Part shown: piece after piece, positions 25,779-34,612 of the stretch | How the letters are laid out: each line of letters begins with the position of its first letter | Numbering within the stretch: the first letter of the stretch is position 1 | Source of the DNA: MED-G78 sp964343355 | GTDB taxonomy: Bacteria; Pseudomonadota; Gammaproteobacteria; Magnimaribacterales; D2472 | DNA: 51,564 bases | Direction of reading: 5' to 3' | NCBI GenBank assembly: GCA_964343355.1 | Contig: CAYFJC010000002.1 | Span: 1-51,564, forward strand | Program-made: the position numbers and the translations under genes | Notes under the pieces: generated by a model | Told to the model about the DNA's origin: nothing | The model's input: only the letters and a program-made list of their open reading frames with translations | Databases searched by the model: none

Positions 25779-26930
25779 ATGAGTATTGTTCACCCACCAG
25801 CAAATATTTCATTTGGTTCTAGAATTAGAAAATCACCATTTTATGATTCAACAAGAAAATATGGCGCTAAAGGTTTTACTATCTACAACCATATGTTTAT
25901 GCCCACGGTTTATACAAGCCCAGAAGAAGAATATTCTAGCCTAGTTAATGATGTGACTATGTGGGATGTTGCTGCTGAAAGACAAGTTGAGATAAATGGA
26001 CCAGATGCTTATGATTTTGTAAGAACTCTAACACCACGAAATCTTGAAAAATGTGAAATAGGACATTGTTTATATATTCTTTTGACTGGTGAAGATGGGG
26101 GAATTATTAATGATGCAGTTTTATTAAGAGTTAAGCCAGATCAGTTTTGGATCTCACCTGGAGATAGCGGGGTTCTGCTATGGATTCAGGGTGCTGCAAT
26201 TAATTCAGGTATGGACGTTAATGTATTTGAGCCTGATGTATCTCCTTTACAAATAGGTGGCCCAAAAGCTCATATGCTTATAGAAAAATTATTTGATGAA
26301 GATCATAAGAATGTTGGATTTTATAGAGCTAGAGAAACATCTTTGGAAGGCATTCCTCTTGTATTAGGAAGGACTGGATGGAGTGGGGAGATTAGTTACG
26401 AACTCTACCTTCGAGATCACAAGCTTGGAAATAAATTATGGGAATTGGTTCGAGAAGCTGGATTAGAATTCAATATAGTTCCTATAGCTCCAAATTCCAT
26501 TAGAAGTATAGAAGGAGGTTTACTATCCTATGCCTCAGACATACTAAGAGAGGACAGTCCTTTTACTATAGGCTTAGATAGATTAGTTGATACCAGTCAA
26601 TCTATTGAATTTATAGGCAAGGCAGCTTTAAAGAAAATAGAAGAAGAGGGCACTAAGAGAAAATTAGTAGGTGTAGTTATTGATGGAGATCCTATTAAAA
26701 GTCCACCTGAGCAATTTTGGCCAGTTCAAGATAATGATCTAAAAATAGGTCATATCTCAAGATGTATATTCTCACCAAGATTAAATAAAAATATAGGATT
26801 TGCCAACGTACCTGTTGAATTCAGCTATATTGATACTACTTTTTCTGTAGTAACTCCAAATGGTCTAAAAGAAGCTACCGTATGTAAATGGCCTTGGTTT
26901 CCTGCAGAGAGAATTAATAAAAAAACTTAA
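25779..26930 (+). CDS. GcvT-family aminomethyltransferase, DmdA-like
   Basis: This 383-residue protein belongs to the GcvT fold, folate-dependent methyl or aminomethyl transferases. Several blocks recall the dimethylsulfoniopropionate demethylase DmdA: RKSPFYDSTRKYGAKGFTIY, NHMFMPT, TLTPRNL, WISPGDSGVLLW, EPDVSPLQIGGPKA and LLSYASDI. DmdA moves a methyl group from DMSP to tetrahydrofolate. The assignment to DmdA itself is not secure because many marine GcvT relatives share these blocks and have other substrates. No DMSP gene neighbours are seen. It starts 29 bases after the OYE gene. Confidence 0.75.
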   Translation: MSIVHPPANISFGSRIRKSPFYDSTRKYGAKGFTIYNHMFMPTVYTSPEEEYSSLVNDVTMWDVAAERQVEINGPDAYDFVRTLTPRNLEKCEIGHCLYILLTGEDGGIINDAVLLRVKPDQFWISPGDSGVLLWIQGAAINSGMDVNVFEPDVSPLQIGGPKAHMLIEKLFDEDHKNVGFYRARETSLEGIPLVLGRTGWSGEISYELYLRDHKLGNKLWELVREAGLEFNIVPIAPNSIRSIEGGLLSYASDILREDSPFTIGLDRLVDTSQSIEFIGKAALKKIEEEGTKRKLVGVVIDGDPIKSPPEQFWPVQDNDLKIGHISRCIFSPRLNKNIGFANVPVEFSYIDTTFSVVTPNGLKEATVCKWPWFPAERINKKT

Positions 26931-26939
26931 AATAATATT

Positions 26940-27476
26940 ATGAATAAACTACTCTTACTTATCCTCCTTTCATCAACAGCATTTGCAGATAATTTGGTTA
27001 TTGAAGATTTTGAGAATAATAGAGCTCAATGGGACCCTGTTTCAGACCAAGTTATGGGCGGCTTGTCGGAAATAAAATTTTCACAATTAGCTGATGAAGA
27101 TATTAATTTTTATAGACTTGAAGGCGAGGTTAGTACTAAAAATAACGGAGGCTTCATTCAATTTAGATCAAGAGTTGACGCTGGTAATAATGATTTTGAA
27201 GGGGTAAGAATTAAAACAAGAGGAAATGGGGAAGTTTATGAAGTTCACCTTAGAACTCCAGCAACATTTCTTCCATGGCAATACTATAAAGCTACCTTTA
27301 CAGCTAATCAGGATTGGGAAACTCTAGATATCCCTTTTAGTTCTTTTCAACGAGTTGGACCTGCCTATGTATCCAAGAAAGTTAAATCTTCAAAGGTTAA
27401 CTGGATTGCTGTAGTTGCTTATGGAAAAGATTTTTATGCAGAAGTTGATTTAGCAAGAATCGAACTTTATAAATAA
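26940..27476 (+). CDS. CIA30 family exported protein
   Basis: This 178-residue protein has a signal peptide (MNKLLLLILLSSTAFA, cleaved before Asp17) and then the CIA30 beta-sandwich: VIEDFENNRAQWDPVSDQVMGG, FIQFRSRV, VRIKTRGNG and the closing VDLARIELYK. In eukaryotes CIA30 helps assemble respiratory complex I; bacterial exported versions have unknown, possibly carbohydrate-binding, roles. It follows the GcvT gene by 9 bases and precedes tadA by 5, so it is part of the same run. Confidence 0.85.
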   Translation: MNKLLLLILLSSTAFADNLVIEDFENNRAQWDPVSDQVMGGLSEIKFSQLADEDINFYRLEGEVSTKNNGGFIQFRSRVDAGNNDFEGVRIKTRGNGEVYEVHLRTPATFLPWQYYKATFTANQDWETLDIPFSSFQRVGPAYVSKKVKSSKVNWIAVVAYGKDFYAEVDLARIELYK

Positions 27477-27481
27477 ATCCA

Positions 27482-27937
27482 ATGTTTTCTGACTCCGACC
27501 ATGCATTTATGCAGGAAGCTATTCAACTTGCAAAAGAGGCAGCGTTAGTTGATGAAGTCCCAGTTGGAGCAGTGATAACTCTAGATAATAAAATTATTGG
27601 TAGAGGTTTTAATCAAGTTATCTCAATGACTGATGTTACAGCGCATGCTGAAATTTTAGCTATAAAAGATGCCAGTCAAACCATACAAAACTACAGATTA
27701 AAAAATACATGTATCTATGTAACTTTAGAGCCATGCCACATGTGCGCTAAAGCTTTAATTGATGCAAGAGTATCGAGGCTAGTTTATTCTTCATTTGAAC
27801 CAAAAACTGGCGCTATTACTTCAATAGACAACCTTTACAATAAACCATTTAATCATAAGATACATTGTGAGCAAGGTCTCCTTGAGCAAGAAACAAGCAA
27901 AATATTAAAGAATTTTTTTAAAACAAAAAGAAATTAA
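27482..27937 (+). CDS. tadA: tRNA-specific adenosine deaminase TadA
   Basis: This 151-residue enzyme converts the wobble adenosine of tRNA-Arg(ACG) to inosine. The zinc and proton-shuttle residues are intact: His55 and Glu57 in AHAEILAI, and Cys85 and Cys88 in LEPCHMCAKAL. VDEVPVGAVI is the usual N-terminal strand. The length fits the family. Its stop shares the TTAA at 27934-27937 with the convergent xthA. Confidence 0.95.
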   Translation: MFSDSDHAFMQEAIQLAKEAALVDEVPVGAVITLDNKIIGRGFNQVISMTDVTAHAEILAIKDASQTIQNYRLKNTCIYVTLEPCHMCAKALIDARVSRLVYSSFEPKTGAITSIDNLYNKPFNHKIHCEQGLLEQETSKILKNFFKTKRN

Positions 27938-28746
27938 CTATCTAATTCCACCCATACAGGACAATGGTCTGATGGCTTCTCCATTGCTCTAGCATCATGA
28001 TCTATTCCAACTGCCTTAATATTCCCAACAAGATTATCTGAAAGCATTATGTGATCAATTCTAAGGCCTCTCTTAGGATTATCATCAAACATCCTTGATC
28101 TATAGTCGAACCATGAGTAAATCGTCGATTCTTCGGGGTGAATGCAGCGCCAGGAGTCTTGAAAACCTAAATTTTTTATACTATTCCACATTTCACGCTC
28201 TTGAGGTTGAAATGATGTTTTACCATCTCTTAACCAACGCTTCATATTTGGTTCTCCAATACCGATATCGATATCTTCTGGAGCAACATTAAAATCACCC
28301 ATTACAACAAGATTCTTTTCCTTTTTTTGTAGCTTGCTTATATGTTTATGGAGATCGTCATAGTATTTTATTTTTTTAGGAAATTTACTTTCATGATGGA
28401 TGCTTTCTCCTTGAGGGAAATAACCATTCATAATAATAATCTCAGAACCATTAAAATCATAAGTGCATTGTATAAAACGCTTTTGATCTTCTTCTGTATC
28501 GTCTATAAAACCTTTTTGGGTTGCGATAGGTTTATTTTTACTGAGCAAGGCTACCCCATAATGGCCTTTTTGACCCCAATATTCAGGATGATATCCAATC
28601 TCTTCTATTACCTCTAAAGGAAAATCAGGATCATTTACTTTTGTCTCTTGTAAGCCTATAACATCAGGCTTAAGTACATCTCTTATGTACTCTAATTGAT
28701 GAGGTCTGGCCCTAATACTGTTTATATTAAAAGAAACTATCAGCAT
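27934..28746 (-). CDS. xthA: Exodeoxyribonuclease III
   Basis: This 270-residue protein is a DNA-repair AP endonuclease and 3'-5' exonuclease. The catalytic residues are in place: Glu34 in LQETKV, Asp151 and Asn153 in GDFNVAPEDID, and Asp260/His261 in PSDHCPVW; RIDHIMLS is also conserved. It lies 2 bases downstream of prc on the same strand, so the two are probably co-transcribed. Confidence 0.95.
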   Translation of the reverse strand: MLIVSFNINSIRARPHQLEYIRDVLKPDVIGLQETKVNDPDFPLEVIEEIGYHPEYWGQKGHYGVALLSKNKPIATQKGFIDDTEEDQKRFIQCTYDFNGSEIIIMNGYFPQGESIHHESKFPKKIKYYDDLHKHISKLQKKEKNLVVMGDFNVAPEDIDIGIGEPNMKRWLRDGKTSFQPQEREMWNSIKNLGFQDSWRCIHPEESTIYSWFDYRSRMFDDNPKRGLRIDHIMLSDNLVGNIKAVGIDHDARAMEKPSDHCPVWVELDS

Positions 28747-28748
28747 AA

Positions 28749-30824
28749 TTATTGATTTAGCTTGGTAATTAAAAATTTATCATTTAAGTATATATAGTCT
28801 GCAATAATATTTGCAGTTTCCTGCAATAAATAATCATTTTCAACATCTATATCCTCATCTCTCTTATCCTTTTCTTTATTAAAATCTTCCATATCTGAAT
28901 ATTCTTTAAAGACATCTAATCCCGTATTCTCTCTTCGCTCATTCTCTACATTAAGCATCCAATTTTTTCTTTCACTCTTCTCTTGCTTTCTCTTGTCGAT
29001 ATTAAGAGATAATTCTTTCTTATTTTTTATAAGGTCATATCTTTCTCTAAGATTCTGAATATAAGTCATGTTGGGACTTTCATTTAAACGATTTATGTGA
29101 GCTTTTTTAACTGCTGCAACAATATCCTCATCAATATTAAAGGTTCTATATCTCACTGGGGGAATGGTATCCCATGGAAGTGACATATGTAGCGAACTTT
29201 CACCAGTTGATTCAATATCCCATGAAGAAGGTAATTCAATATCTGGAACTACGCCTTTATTTTGAGTGCTCTCACCTGTAACTCTATAAAATTTGGATTC
29301 AGTAATTTTAATTTGACCAGATGATAAGTTATCAATAGCTTGAACCGTTCCTTTGCCAAATGTCCTATGCCCTATAACAAGACCTCTTTTATAGTCCTGA
29401 ATAGCGCCAGCAAATATTTCAGATGCAGATGCTGAACCTCTATCAACAAGAACAGCCATTGGTTTTTTCCATGCTTGTTTTGCATAGTAATCGCCCCATG
29501 AACCAATTTTCCCTGAATTCTGTTTAACTTGAACTGTTGCTCCAGATGAGACAAAAAGACCTGTAAGCTTATTTGCTTCAAGTAAAGAGCCGCCAGAATT
29601 TGATCTTAAATCAACTATCACAGCATCTACTGATTCTTTACTAAATTCTTTTAATATTTTTTTTACATCACTACTACTACTTTTGTAATCAGGGTCTCTT
29701 TTTCTATAAGCCTCAAAATCAATATAAAAAGTAGGCAGATCAATTATTCCAATCTTATATTCTTGATCCAAGATACTTATAGAATGGATACTTGATTTTG
29801 CAGCTCTATCTTCAAGTTTAATTTCTTCTCTAACAAGATTAACAATCTTTCTATTACTGTTATCTTCAGAATCTGAGGGTATAAATTCTATATCCAAACT
29901 TGAACCAGATTTACCTCTTATTAAATCAACAACTTCGTCAACCCTCCAGCCGACAACATCAACAAAATCCTCAGAATCTTCTTGTTTAATTCTAGTAATC
30001 TTATCTTCTGGATCTATTCTTCCTGATTTTTCTGCAGGCCCACCTGGAACTAGGCTAACAATCGTTGCATAGTCATCTTCTGTACTTAGAAGAGCTCCAA
30101 TACCTTCTAGCTTAAGACTCATATTTAATTCAAAGTCTTCAGCTGATCTGGGTGAAAAATAGGTTGAATGAGGATCAAACTGACTTGTTAAGGAACTCAT
30201 TGCTAATGAAAAGATATCCTCATCTTTTCTTTGATTAATTCTTCTTATCCTATTGGTATATCTTTTTTTAATTTTCTCAATAGAATTATCATCAGCTTTA
30301 TCAGCTAACTCTGAAGTAAGCATGTCATTTTTAGTAATTTTTTTCCATAATCTCTTAAGCGCTAACTTGGAGGGCTGCCACTCATTATCATCGGAGTAAA
30401 TATCTAAAGAGTCTATACCGTTATAAATAAATGCTTCTTTCTCAATCAACATGATCTGATAATCAGAAAATTCTAGAAGCCTATTAAAATAAAGATTAAT
30501 AATTTTATAAGCAGATTTGATATCAAATGATTGTTTCGATGGGTTAAAAAGCTTCGCTGAACTTAAAAATCGATTAACCTCATATTTAGTAAAATACTGC
30601 TTATTATTATCAAGCTCATCTATAAGATGCTCAATATATTTATAATTAAAATCATCATCTAGCTTCTGAACATAATGCTCTTCAGTAAGTTTGGTAAAAA
30701 TCTCATCGCTTAATAAAATTCTATTATCGTCTGCTTTAAACGCAATATTTCCTGCCAATAATGAATGAGAAAATAAGGCAAGAATAAAAAGCTTAGAGGT
30801 AAAATTTATTTTTTTTATGTTCAA
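28749..30824 (-). CDS. prc: Carboxy-terminal processing protease Prc/Tsp
   Basis: This 691-residue periplasmic S41 protease has a signal peptide (about 1-25), an N-terminal helical region, a PDZ domain (near 240-320, EGIGALLS, VPGGPAEKSG) and a protease domain. The Ser/Lys dyad is Ser466 in DRGSASASEIF and Lys491 in TFGKGTVQ, with Asp477 between them, matching the spacing in E. coli Prc. The C-terminal part is highly charged. The start is TTG at 30824; no earlier ATG exists in frame and the signal peptide begins there. It degrades proteins by C-terminal recognition. Confidence 0.93.
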   Translation of the reverse strand: MNIKKINFTSKLFILALFSHSLLAGNIAFKADDNRILLSDEIFTKLTEEHYVQKLDDDFNYKYIEHLIDELDNNKQYFTKYEVNRFLSSAKLFNPSKQSFDIKSAYKIINLYFNRLLEFSDYQIMLIEKEAFIYNGIDSLDIYSDDNEWQPSKLALKRLWKKITKNDMLTSELADKADDNSIEKIKKRYTNRIRRINQRKDEDIFSLAMSSLTSQFDPHSTYFSPRSAEDFELNMSLKLEGIGALLSTEDDYATIVSLVPGGPAEKSGRIDPEDKITRIKQEDSEDFVDVVGWRVDEVVDLIRGKSGSSLDIEFIPSDSEDNSNRKIVNLVREEIKLEDRAAKSSIHSISILDQEYKIGIIDLPTFYIDFEAYRKRDPDYKSSSSDVKKILKEFSKESVDAVIVDLRSNSGGSLLEANKLTGLFVSSGATVQVKQNSGKIGSWGDYYAKQAWKKPMAVLVDRGSASASEIFAGAIQDYKRGLVIGHRTFGKGTVQAIDNLSSGQIKITESKFYRVTGESTQNKGVVPDIELPSSWDIESTGESSLHMSLPWDTIPPVRYRTFNIDEDIVAAVKKAHINRLNESPNMTYIQNLRERYDLIKNKKELSLNIDKRKQEKSERKNWMLNVENERRENTGLDVFKEYSDMEDFNKEKDKRDEDIDVENDYLLQETANIIADYIYLNDKFLITKLNQ

Positions 30825-30850
30825 TTTATTATTTAGATGTATAGTTTTGT

Positions 30851-31465
30851 ATGATGAATGCTAACTATATAGAATTTTTCTTTGATTGTTCAAGTCCTTG
30901 GACATATTTATCTTTTAGTGCTCTAAAAGATCTGGCAGAAGAAAACAATATTGAAATTCAATATAGGCCAATTTTAGTAGGCGGAATATTTAATACTGTA
31001 AATCCTTCAGTCTATAAAGGTCGAGAAAACCCCATTCCTGCAAAAGAAAAATATTATTTAAATGATATTCAAAATTGGGCAATAAGTAGGGATATTATTA
31101 TAAATTGGCCAAGCATATTCCCCATTAATTCTGTTAAAGCAATGCGTGGATGTCTCTATGCTGAATCTAAGAATATATCCTTTGATTTTGCTTTAGATAT
31201 TTTTAAAGCTTACTGGACTGACAATAAAGATATAAGTTCAGATAAAGTGCTTGAGGATATTTGTTTTCATAGAGGATTAGATCCTTTAGAGTTTTTTGAA
31301 TTTATTAAAATGCCATCAACAAAACTTCAATTGATTAAGAATTCTGAAGATCTAATTGAAAAGGGTGGTTTTGGTTCACCAACTTTCTTTTATCAAGATA
31401 AGATGTTTTTTGGAAACGATAGGCTAGATTTGTTATCCAGCCTATTAAATAAAGATCTAATCTAG
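30851..31465 (+). CDS. DsbA-fold 2-hydroxychromene-2-carboxylate isomerase-like protein
   Basis: This 204-residue protein has the kappa-GST/HCCA isomerase fold. The opening IEFFFDCSSPWTYLSF (7-22), RPILVGGIFNTVNP and KGGFGSPTFFY near the C terminus are the family's marks; a serine in SSPW replaces the thioredoxin cysteine. Known members isomerise 2-hydroxychromene-2-carboxylate in naphthalene degradation using glutathione, but marine relatives may have other substrates. It starts just 26 bases from the divergent prc start. Its stop shares CTAG with the convergent acyl-CoA dehydrogenase. Confidence 0.85.
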   Translation: MMNANYIEFFFDCSSPWTYLSFSALKDLAEENNIEIQYRPILVGGIFNTVNPSVYKGRENPIPAKEKYYLNDIQNWAISRDIIINWPSIFPINSVKAMRGCLYAESKNISFDFALDIFKAYWTDNKDISSDKVLEDICFHRGLDPLEFFEFIKMPSTKLQLIKNSEDLIEKGGFGSPTFFYQDKMFFGNDRLDLLSSLLNKDLI

Positions 31466-32550
31466 AATCCTTGAATTCTTCCAGCTTCCTCTCTTACTAT
31501 TTCTGGTGATCCTAATAATTGTCGATTCATACCTATTCTCTTGAACCAATAATGCAAGCCTAGAAGATCAGTAAAACCCATTCCACCATGAACTTCAGTT
31601 GCTTTTTTTGAAACCATTTTACCAACTTCTGATACATGAGATTTTGATTGGCAAGCCATTAATCTAGCTTCTTCCGGAACATTACTAAAACAATGCGCTG
31701 CATGCCAAACCATTGCATAACAAGGCTCTAACTCTGCTGCCATCTCAGCACACATATGCTTAACAGCCTGAAATGATCCAATCACTCTTCCAAATTGTTT
31801 TCTCTCTTTTGCATACTCTACAGATTTATCAATCATAACTTGAGAAGCCCCTATACTATCGGCAGCCAGCATAATTCTTCCGGCATCTATAGTTTTTGTA
31901 ATTGGATCTTTATTATTTACAGAATTTTCTAAAATCTCTGCATTTACATCTTTAAGCACAATTTCAAAGTAACCCCTTGTCTTATCAACAGCTGTCAGTT
32001 TTACGATTTTTATACCTGGGTCACTAACATCTATTATGCACATAGCTCCCTCGCTATCTGCCAGTATAAAATGAGTTGCATTATCTCCATCAATCGCAAA
32101 TAAAGCTCTACCATTAACCTTATTTCCAGTTATTTCAACTCCTGCATCTTCACGAGCAGCAATATACTCTGTTAATCCAACACCAAATCTAACCTGATTA
32201 GCAGAAATTTTATTTAGATAATTTTCTTTCTGAGCATCATTGCCACCATGCATAATTGCAAGAGGTGCCATAACGTAAGATCCTATAAAAGGTATTGGAG
32301 CTATGCCTGCTCCAAGACCCTCAGATACAGCTGCTGCAAATAGCAGATCTAATTCCAGCCCACCATATTCTTCAGGAATTAATAAGGAATTAAGACCTAA
32401 ATTAATAAGACCTTGATGAATCTCTTTTTGAAGATCATCGCCTTCTCCAGCAGCAATTCTTCTAATCACATCTAATGAAGCCTGATCTTCAAGAAATTTT
32501 TTAACATTATCTTGAAAAAATGCTTGCTCTTCTGATAGTCCAAAATACAT
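31462..32550 (-). CDS. Acyl-CoA dehydrogenase, degenerate-FAD-loop subunit
   Basis: This 362-residue protein is an acyl-CoA dehydrogenase by fold: LIPEEYGGLELDLL near the N terminus, ERKQFGRVIGSFQAVKH, and VHGGMGFTDLLGLHYWFKR at the C end. The FAD-loop motif normally reading SEPxAGSD is absent; the matching stretch is GLTEYIAAREDAG. Together with the neighbouring canonical gene this suggests a heteromeric enzyme like the steroid-type FadE pairs, with this as the partner subunit. GGAG is 6 bases before the ATG. It is the last gene of the carboxylase operon. Confidence 0.85.
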   Translation of the reverse strand: MYFGLSEEQAFFQDNVKKFLEDQASLDVIRRIAAGEGDDLQKEIHQGLINLGLNSLLIPEEYGGLELDLLFAAAVSEGLGAGIAPIPFIGSYVMAPLAIMHGGNDAQKENYLNKISANQVRFGVGLTEYIAAREDAGVEITGNKVNGRALFAIDGDNATHFILADSEGAMCIIDVSDPGIKIVKLTAVDKTRGYFEIVLKDVNAEILENSVNNKDPITKTIDAGRIMLAADSIGASQVMIDKSVEYAKERKQFGRVIGSFQAVKHMCAEMAAELEPCYAMVWHAAHCFSNVPEEARLMACQSKSHVSEVGKMVSKKATEVHGGMGFTDLLGLHYWFKRIGMNRQLLGSPEIVREEAGRIQGF

Positions 32551-32551
32551 A

Positions 32552-33805
32552 TTAAACTCCTTGAACCTTAGGTTCTCTTGGAAGACCTAAACCTCTTTCT
32601 GAAATTATATTTTTTTGAATCTGACTAGTACCACCACCTATTATTAAACCTAGAAAATACATATAAGCGAACTGCCATGACCCCCCATCTCTCAAGTGAG
32701 GACTGTCTTCATACAAAGTTCCTAATTCACCCATAATATCTATACCTAAGCCCTCAAGTTCGTGCCTTAACTCAGTCCCAATTAATTTTTGAATCATTTT
32801 GCCAACTTTGACATCCTGCCCAGGATTTAATTTTGCAGATAATACTCTCAAAGCGTGAGATTGAAATGCCATAACTTTGCCCTGCACCTGAAGCAACCTA
32901 TCTCTGTAGATAGGGTTTTCGATTAAAGTTTTTCCATTGATTGTTTCTTTTTTCATTCTATCGATTAACATATTTAATCTACTCATAGTTGCATTTGGGT
33001 CACCAAGAGATCCTCTTTCATGCCCTAAAGTTGCATTCGCAACAGCCCAACCTTCACCTCTACTTCCTACTATGTTGTCTCCAGGAATAGTGACATCAGT
33101 AAAAAATACTTCATTAAATCCTGCTTTAAGCGTCATATCCACTAAGGGCCTTATTTCTAAACCAGGAGTATCCATTGGAACTAGTAAATAGCTAATTCCT
33201 GCATGCTTCGAGGCCTCTGGCTCTGTTCTTACAAGGCAAAACATCATTTGAGAATATTGAGCCGTACTCGTCCAAATTTTTTGTCCATTAATAACCCACT
33301 GATCATCAATTAACTCACCTTTGGTTTGCAAGCTAGCTAAGTCGCTCCCAGCATTGGGTTCTGAATAGCCTTGGCACCATATCATTTCTCCGTAAAGCGT
33401 CGGCTTTATATATTTATTTTTTTGCTCTTCTGTTCCAAGTTCTAGCAATGTTGGAACAAGCATATCAATTCCTTGACCACCCATCGGTCCTGGAATTCCT
33501 TTATTTGAAAATTCAGTAGCCGCAATCCTGCTTTTTATTACATCTGACTCCCCACCAAATCCGCCATACTCTTTTGGAATTGACCTTGCAAAATAACCAT
33601 TCTCAATGAGAGTTTTTTGCCACTCTGATCTAGACATTTCAGGACCTCTTTCACTTACTAGAGTAGCTCTATTTCCTTGTATTACTCCACCACCTGCTTT
33701 TTGAATCGGCGGATCTTTTGTAAATTGAATACCTTTATATTTATTACAAAATGCCTGGACTTCTATCTTATATTCTTCGTACTCTGGTCCGTATTCTAAA
33801 TCCAT
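32552..33805 (-). CDS. Acyl-CoA dehydrogenase, canonical FAD-binding subunit
   Basis: This 417-residue protein carries the FAD-binding loop WCQGYSEPNAGSDLAS (144-159) and QKIWTSTAQ, and ends with GGGTSQIQKNIISERGLGLPR, as in FadE-type dehydrogenases. It ends 1 base before the next gene's start, so both are made together. A heteromeric pair is plausible (see findings). AAGGAG precedes the ATG. The substrate may be a branched or isoprenoid acyl-CoA by operon context. Confidence 0.9.
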   Translation of the reverse strand: MDLEYGPEYEEYKIEVQAFCNKYKGIQFTKDPPIQKAGGGVIQGNRATLVSERGPEMSRSEWQKTLIENGYFARSIPKEYGGFGGESDVIKSRIAATEFSNKGIPGPMGGQGIDMLVPTLLELGTEEQKNKYIKPTLYGEMIWCQGYSEPNAGSDLASLQTKGELIDDQWVINGQKIWTSTAQYSQMMFCLVRTEPEASKHAGISYLLVPMDTPGLEIRPLVDMTLKAGFNEVFFTDVTIPGDNIVGSRGEGWAVANATLGHERGSLGDPNATMSRLNMLIDRMKKETINGKTLIENPIYRDRLLQVQGKVMAFQSHALRVLSAKLNPGQDVKVGKMIQKLIGTELRHELEGLGIDIMGELGTLYEDSPHLRDGGSWQFAYMYFLGLIIGGGTSQIQKNIISERGLGLPREPKVQGV

Positions 33806-33808
33806 AAT

Positions 33809-34612
33809 TTACTCCTTATTTTCTTTATCCCAATTTGGTTCTCTTTTTTCTAGAAATGCAGAAATTCCTTCTTTAGCATCATCACCCTCAAAACATTTAG
33901 CAATTTGTTTCTGCAAATAGGGTAATGCTTCATCAAAACTCATACCATCTTGCTTTTCATAAGCCTCTAAACCAAACTGCATAGTTCCAGGCGCCAAACT
34001 AGCTAGCTCATTTGCTAAATTGCTTACTGTTTCATTTAAATCTTTGCTCTCAACCGATTGATTGATTAAACCCCATTCCTCAGCTTTATTTGCATTAATT
34101 GACTCACCTCTCATAACAAAATCTAGACCAGCCCTTTTTGGCATAACTCTAAATAAACCAGCCATGACCATAAATGGCCATAATCCTCGTTTAATCTCTG
34201 GTGCTGAGAATGTTGCCTCTTTGATAGCTATAGCATGAGTTGAATTGGTTACCATTAAAAGTGCTCCAGCTAGAACAGAGCCCTGAATTTTACATATAAC
34301 AGGTTTATAAAGATGCCTTAAAGCTAAACTAATATCTTTTGCATATTCTAATATTGGTATATTTGATTCAGATTCTTCTCTTCTTAAATCTGCTCCTGCA
34401 CAAAATATATCTCCCTCTGCTGCAAGAACTACTACTCTTATAGATCTTTCTTGTTTTGCGTAAGCGAGAGCGTAATTAATTTCGTTCATCATGACATTAT
34501 TTATTGCATTCTTTTTTTCTGGACGATTAAGCGTAATAGTTATTATGTTATTAGAAATATCTATTTTTGTAGCTTGAAAAACTAAACCTTCCAATGATAA
34601 TTTATCAGACAT
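33809..34612 (-). CDS. Enoyl-CoA hydratase/isomerase family protein
   Basis: This 267-residue crotonase has CAGADL (71-76) and GSVLAGALLM (111-120) at the oxyanion hole. The position of the first catalytic glutamate is Leu119, but the second, Glu139 in SAPEIKRG, is kept, so hydratase chemistry of the unusual AtuE/LiuC kind remains possible. I chose the ATG at 34612, which overlaps the AtuA stop (TGATG); a GTG one codon earlier is the alternative. By context it could hydrate a glutaconyl-type CoA ester. Confidence 0.85.
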   Translation of the reverse strand: MSDKLSLEGLVFQATKIDISNNIITITLNRPEKKNAINNVMMNEINYALAYAKQERSIRVVVLAAEGDIFCAGADLRREESESNIPILEYAKDISLALRHLYKPVICKIQGSVLAGALLMVTNSTHAIAIKEATFSAPEIKRGLWPFMVMAGLFRVMPKRAGLDFVMRGESINANKAEEWGLINQSVESKDLNETVSNLANELASLAPGTMQFGLEAYEKQDGMSFDEALPYLQKQIAKCFEGDDAKEGISAFLEKREPNWDKENKE

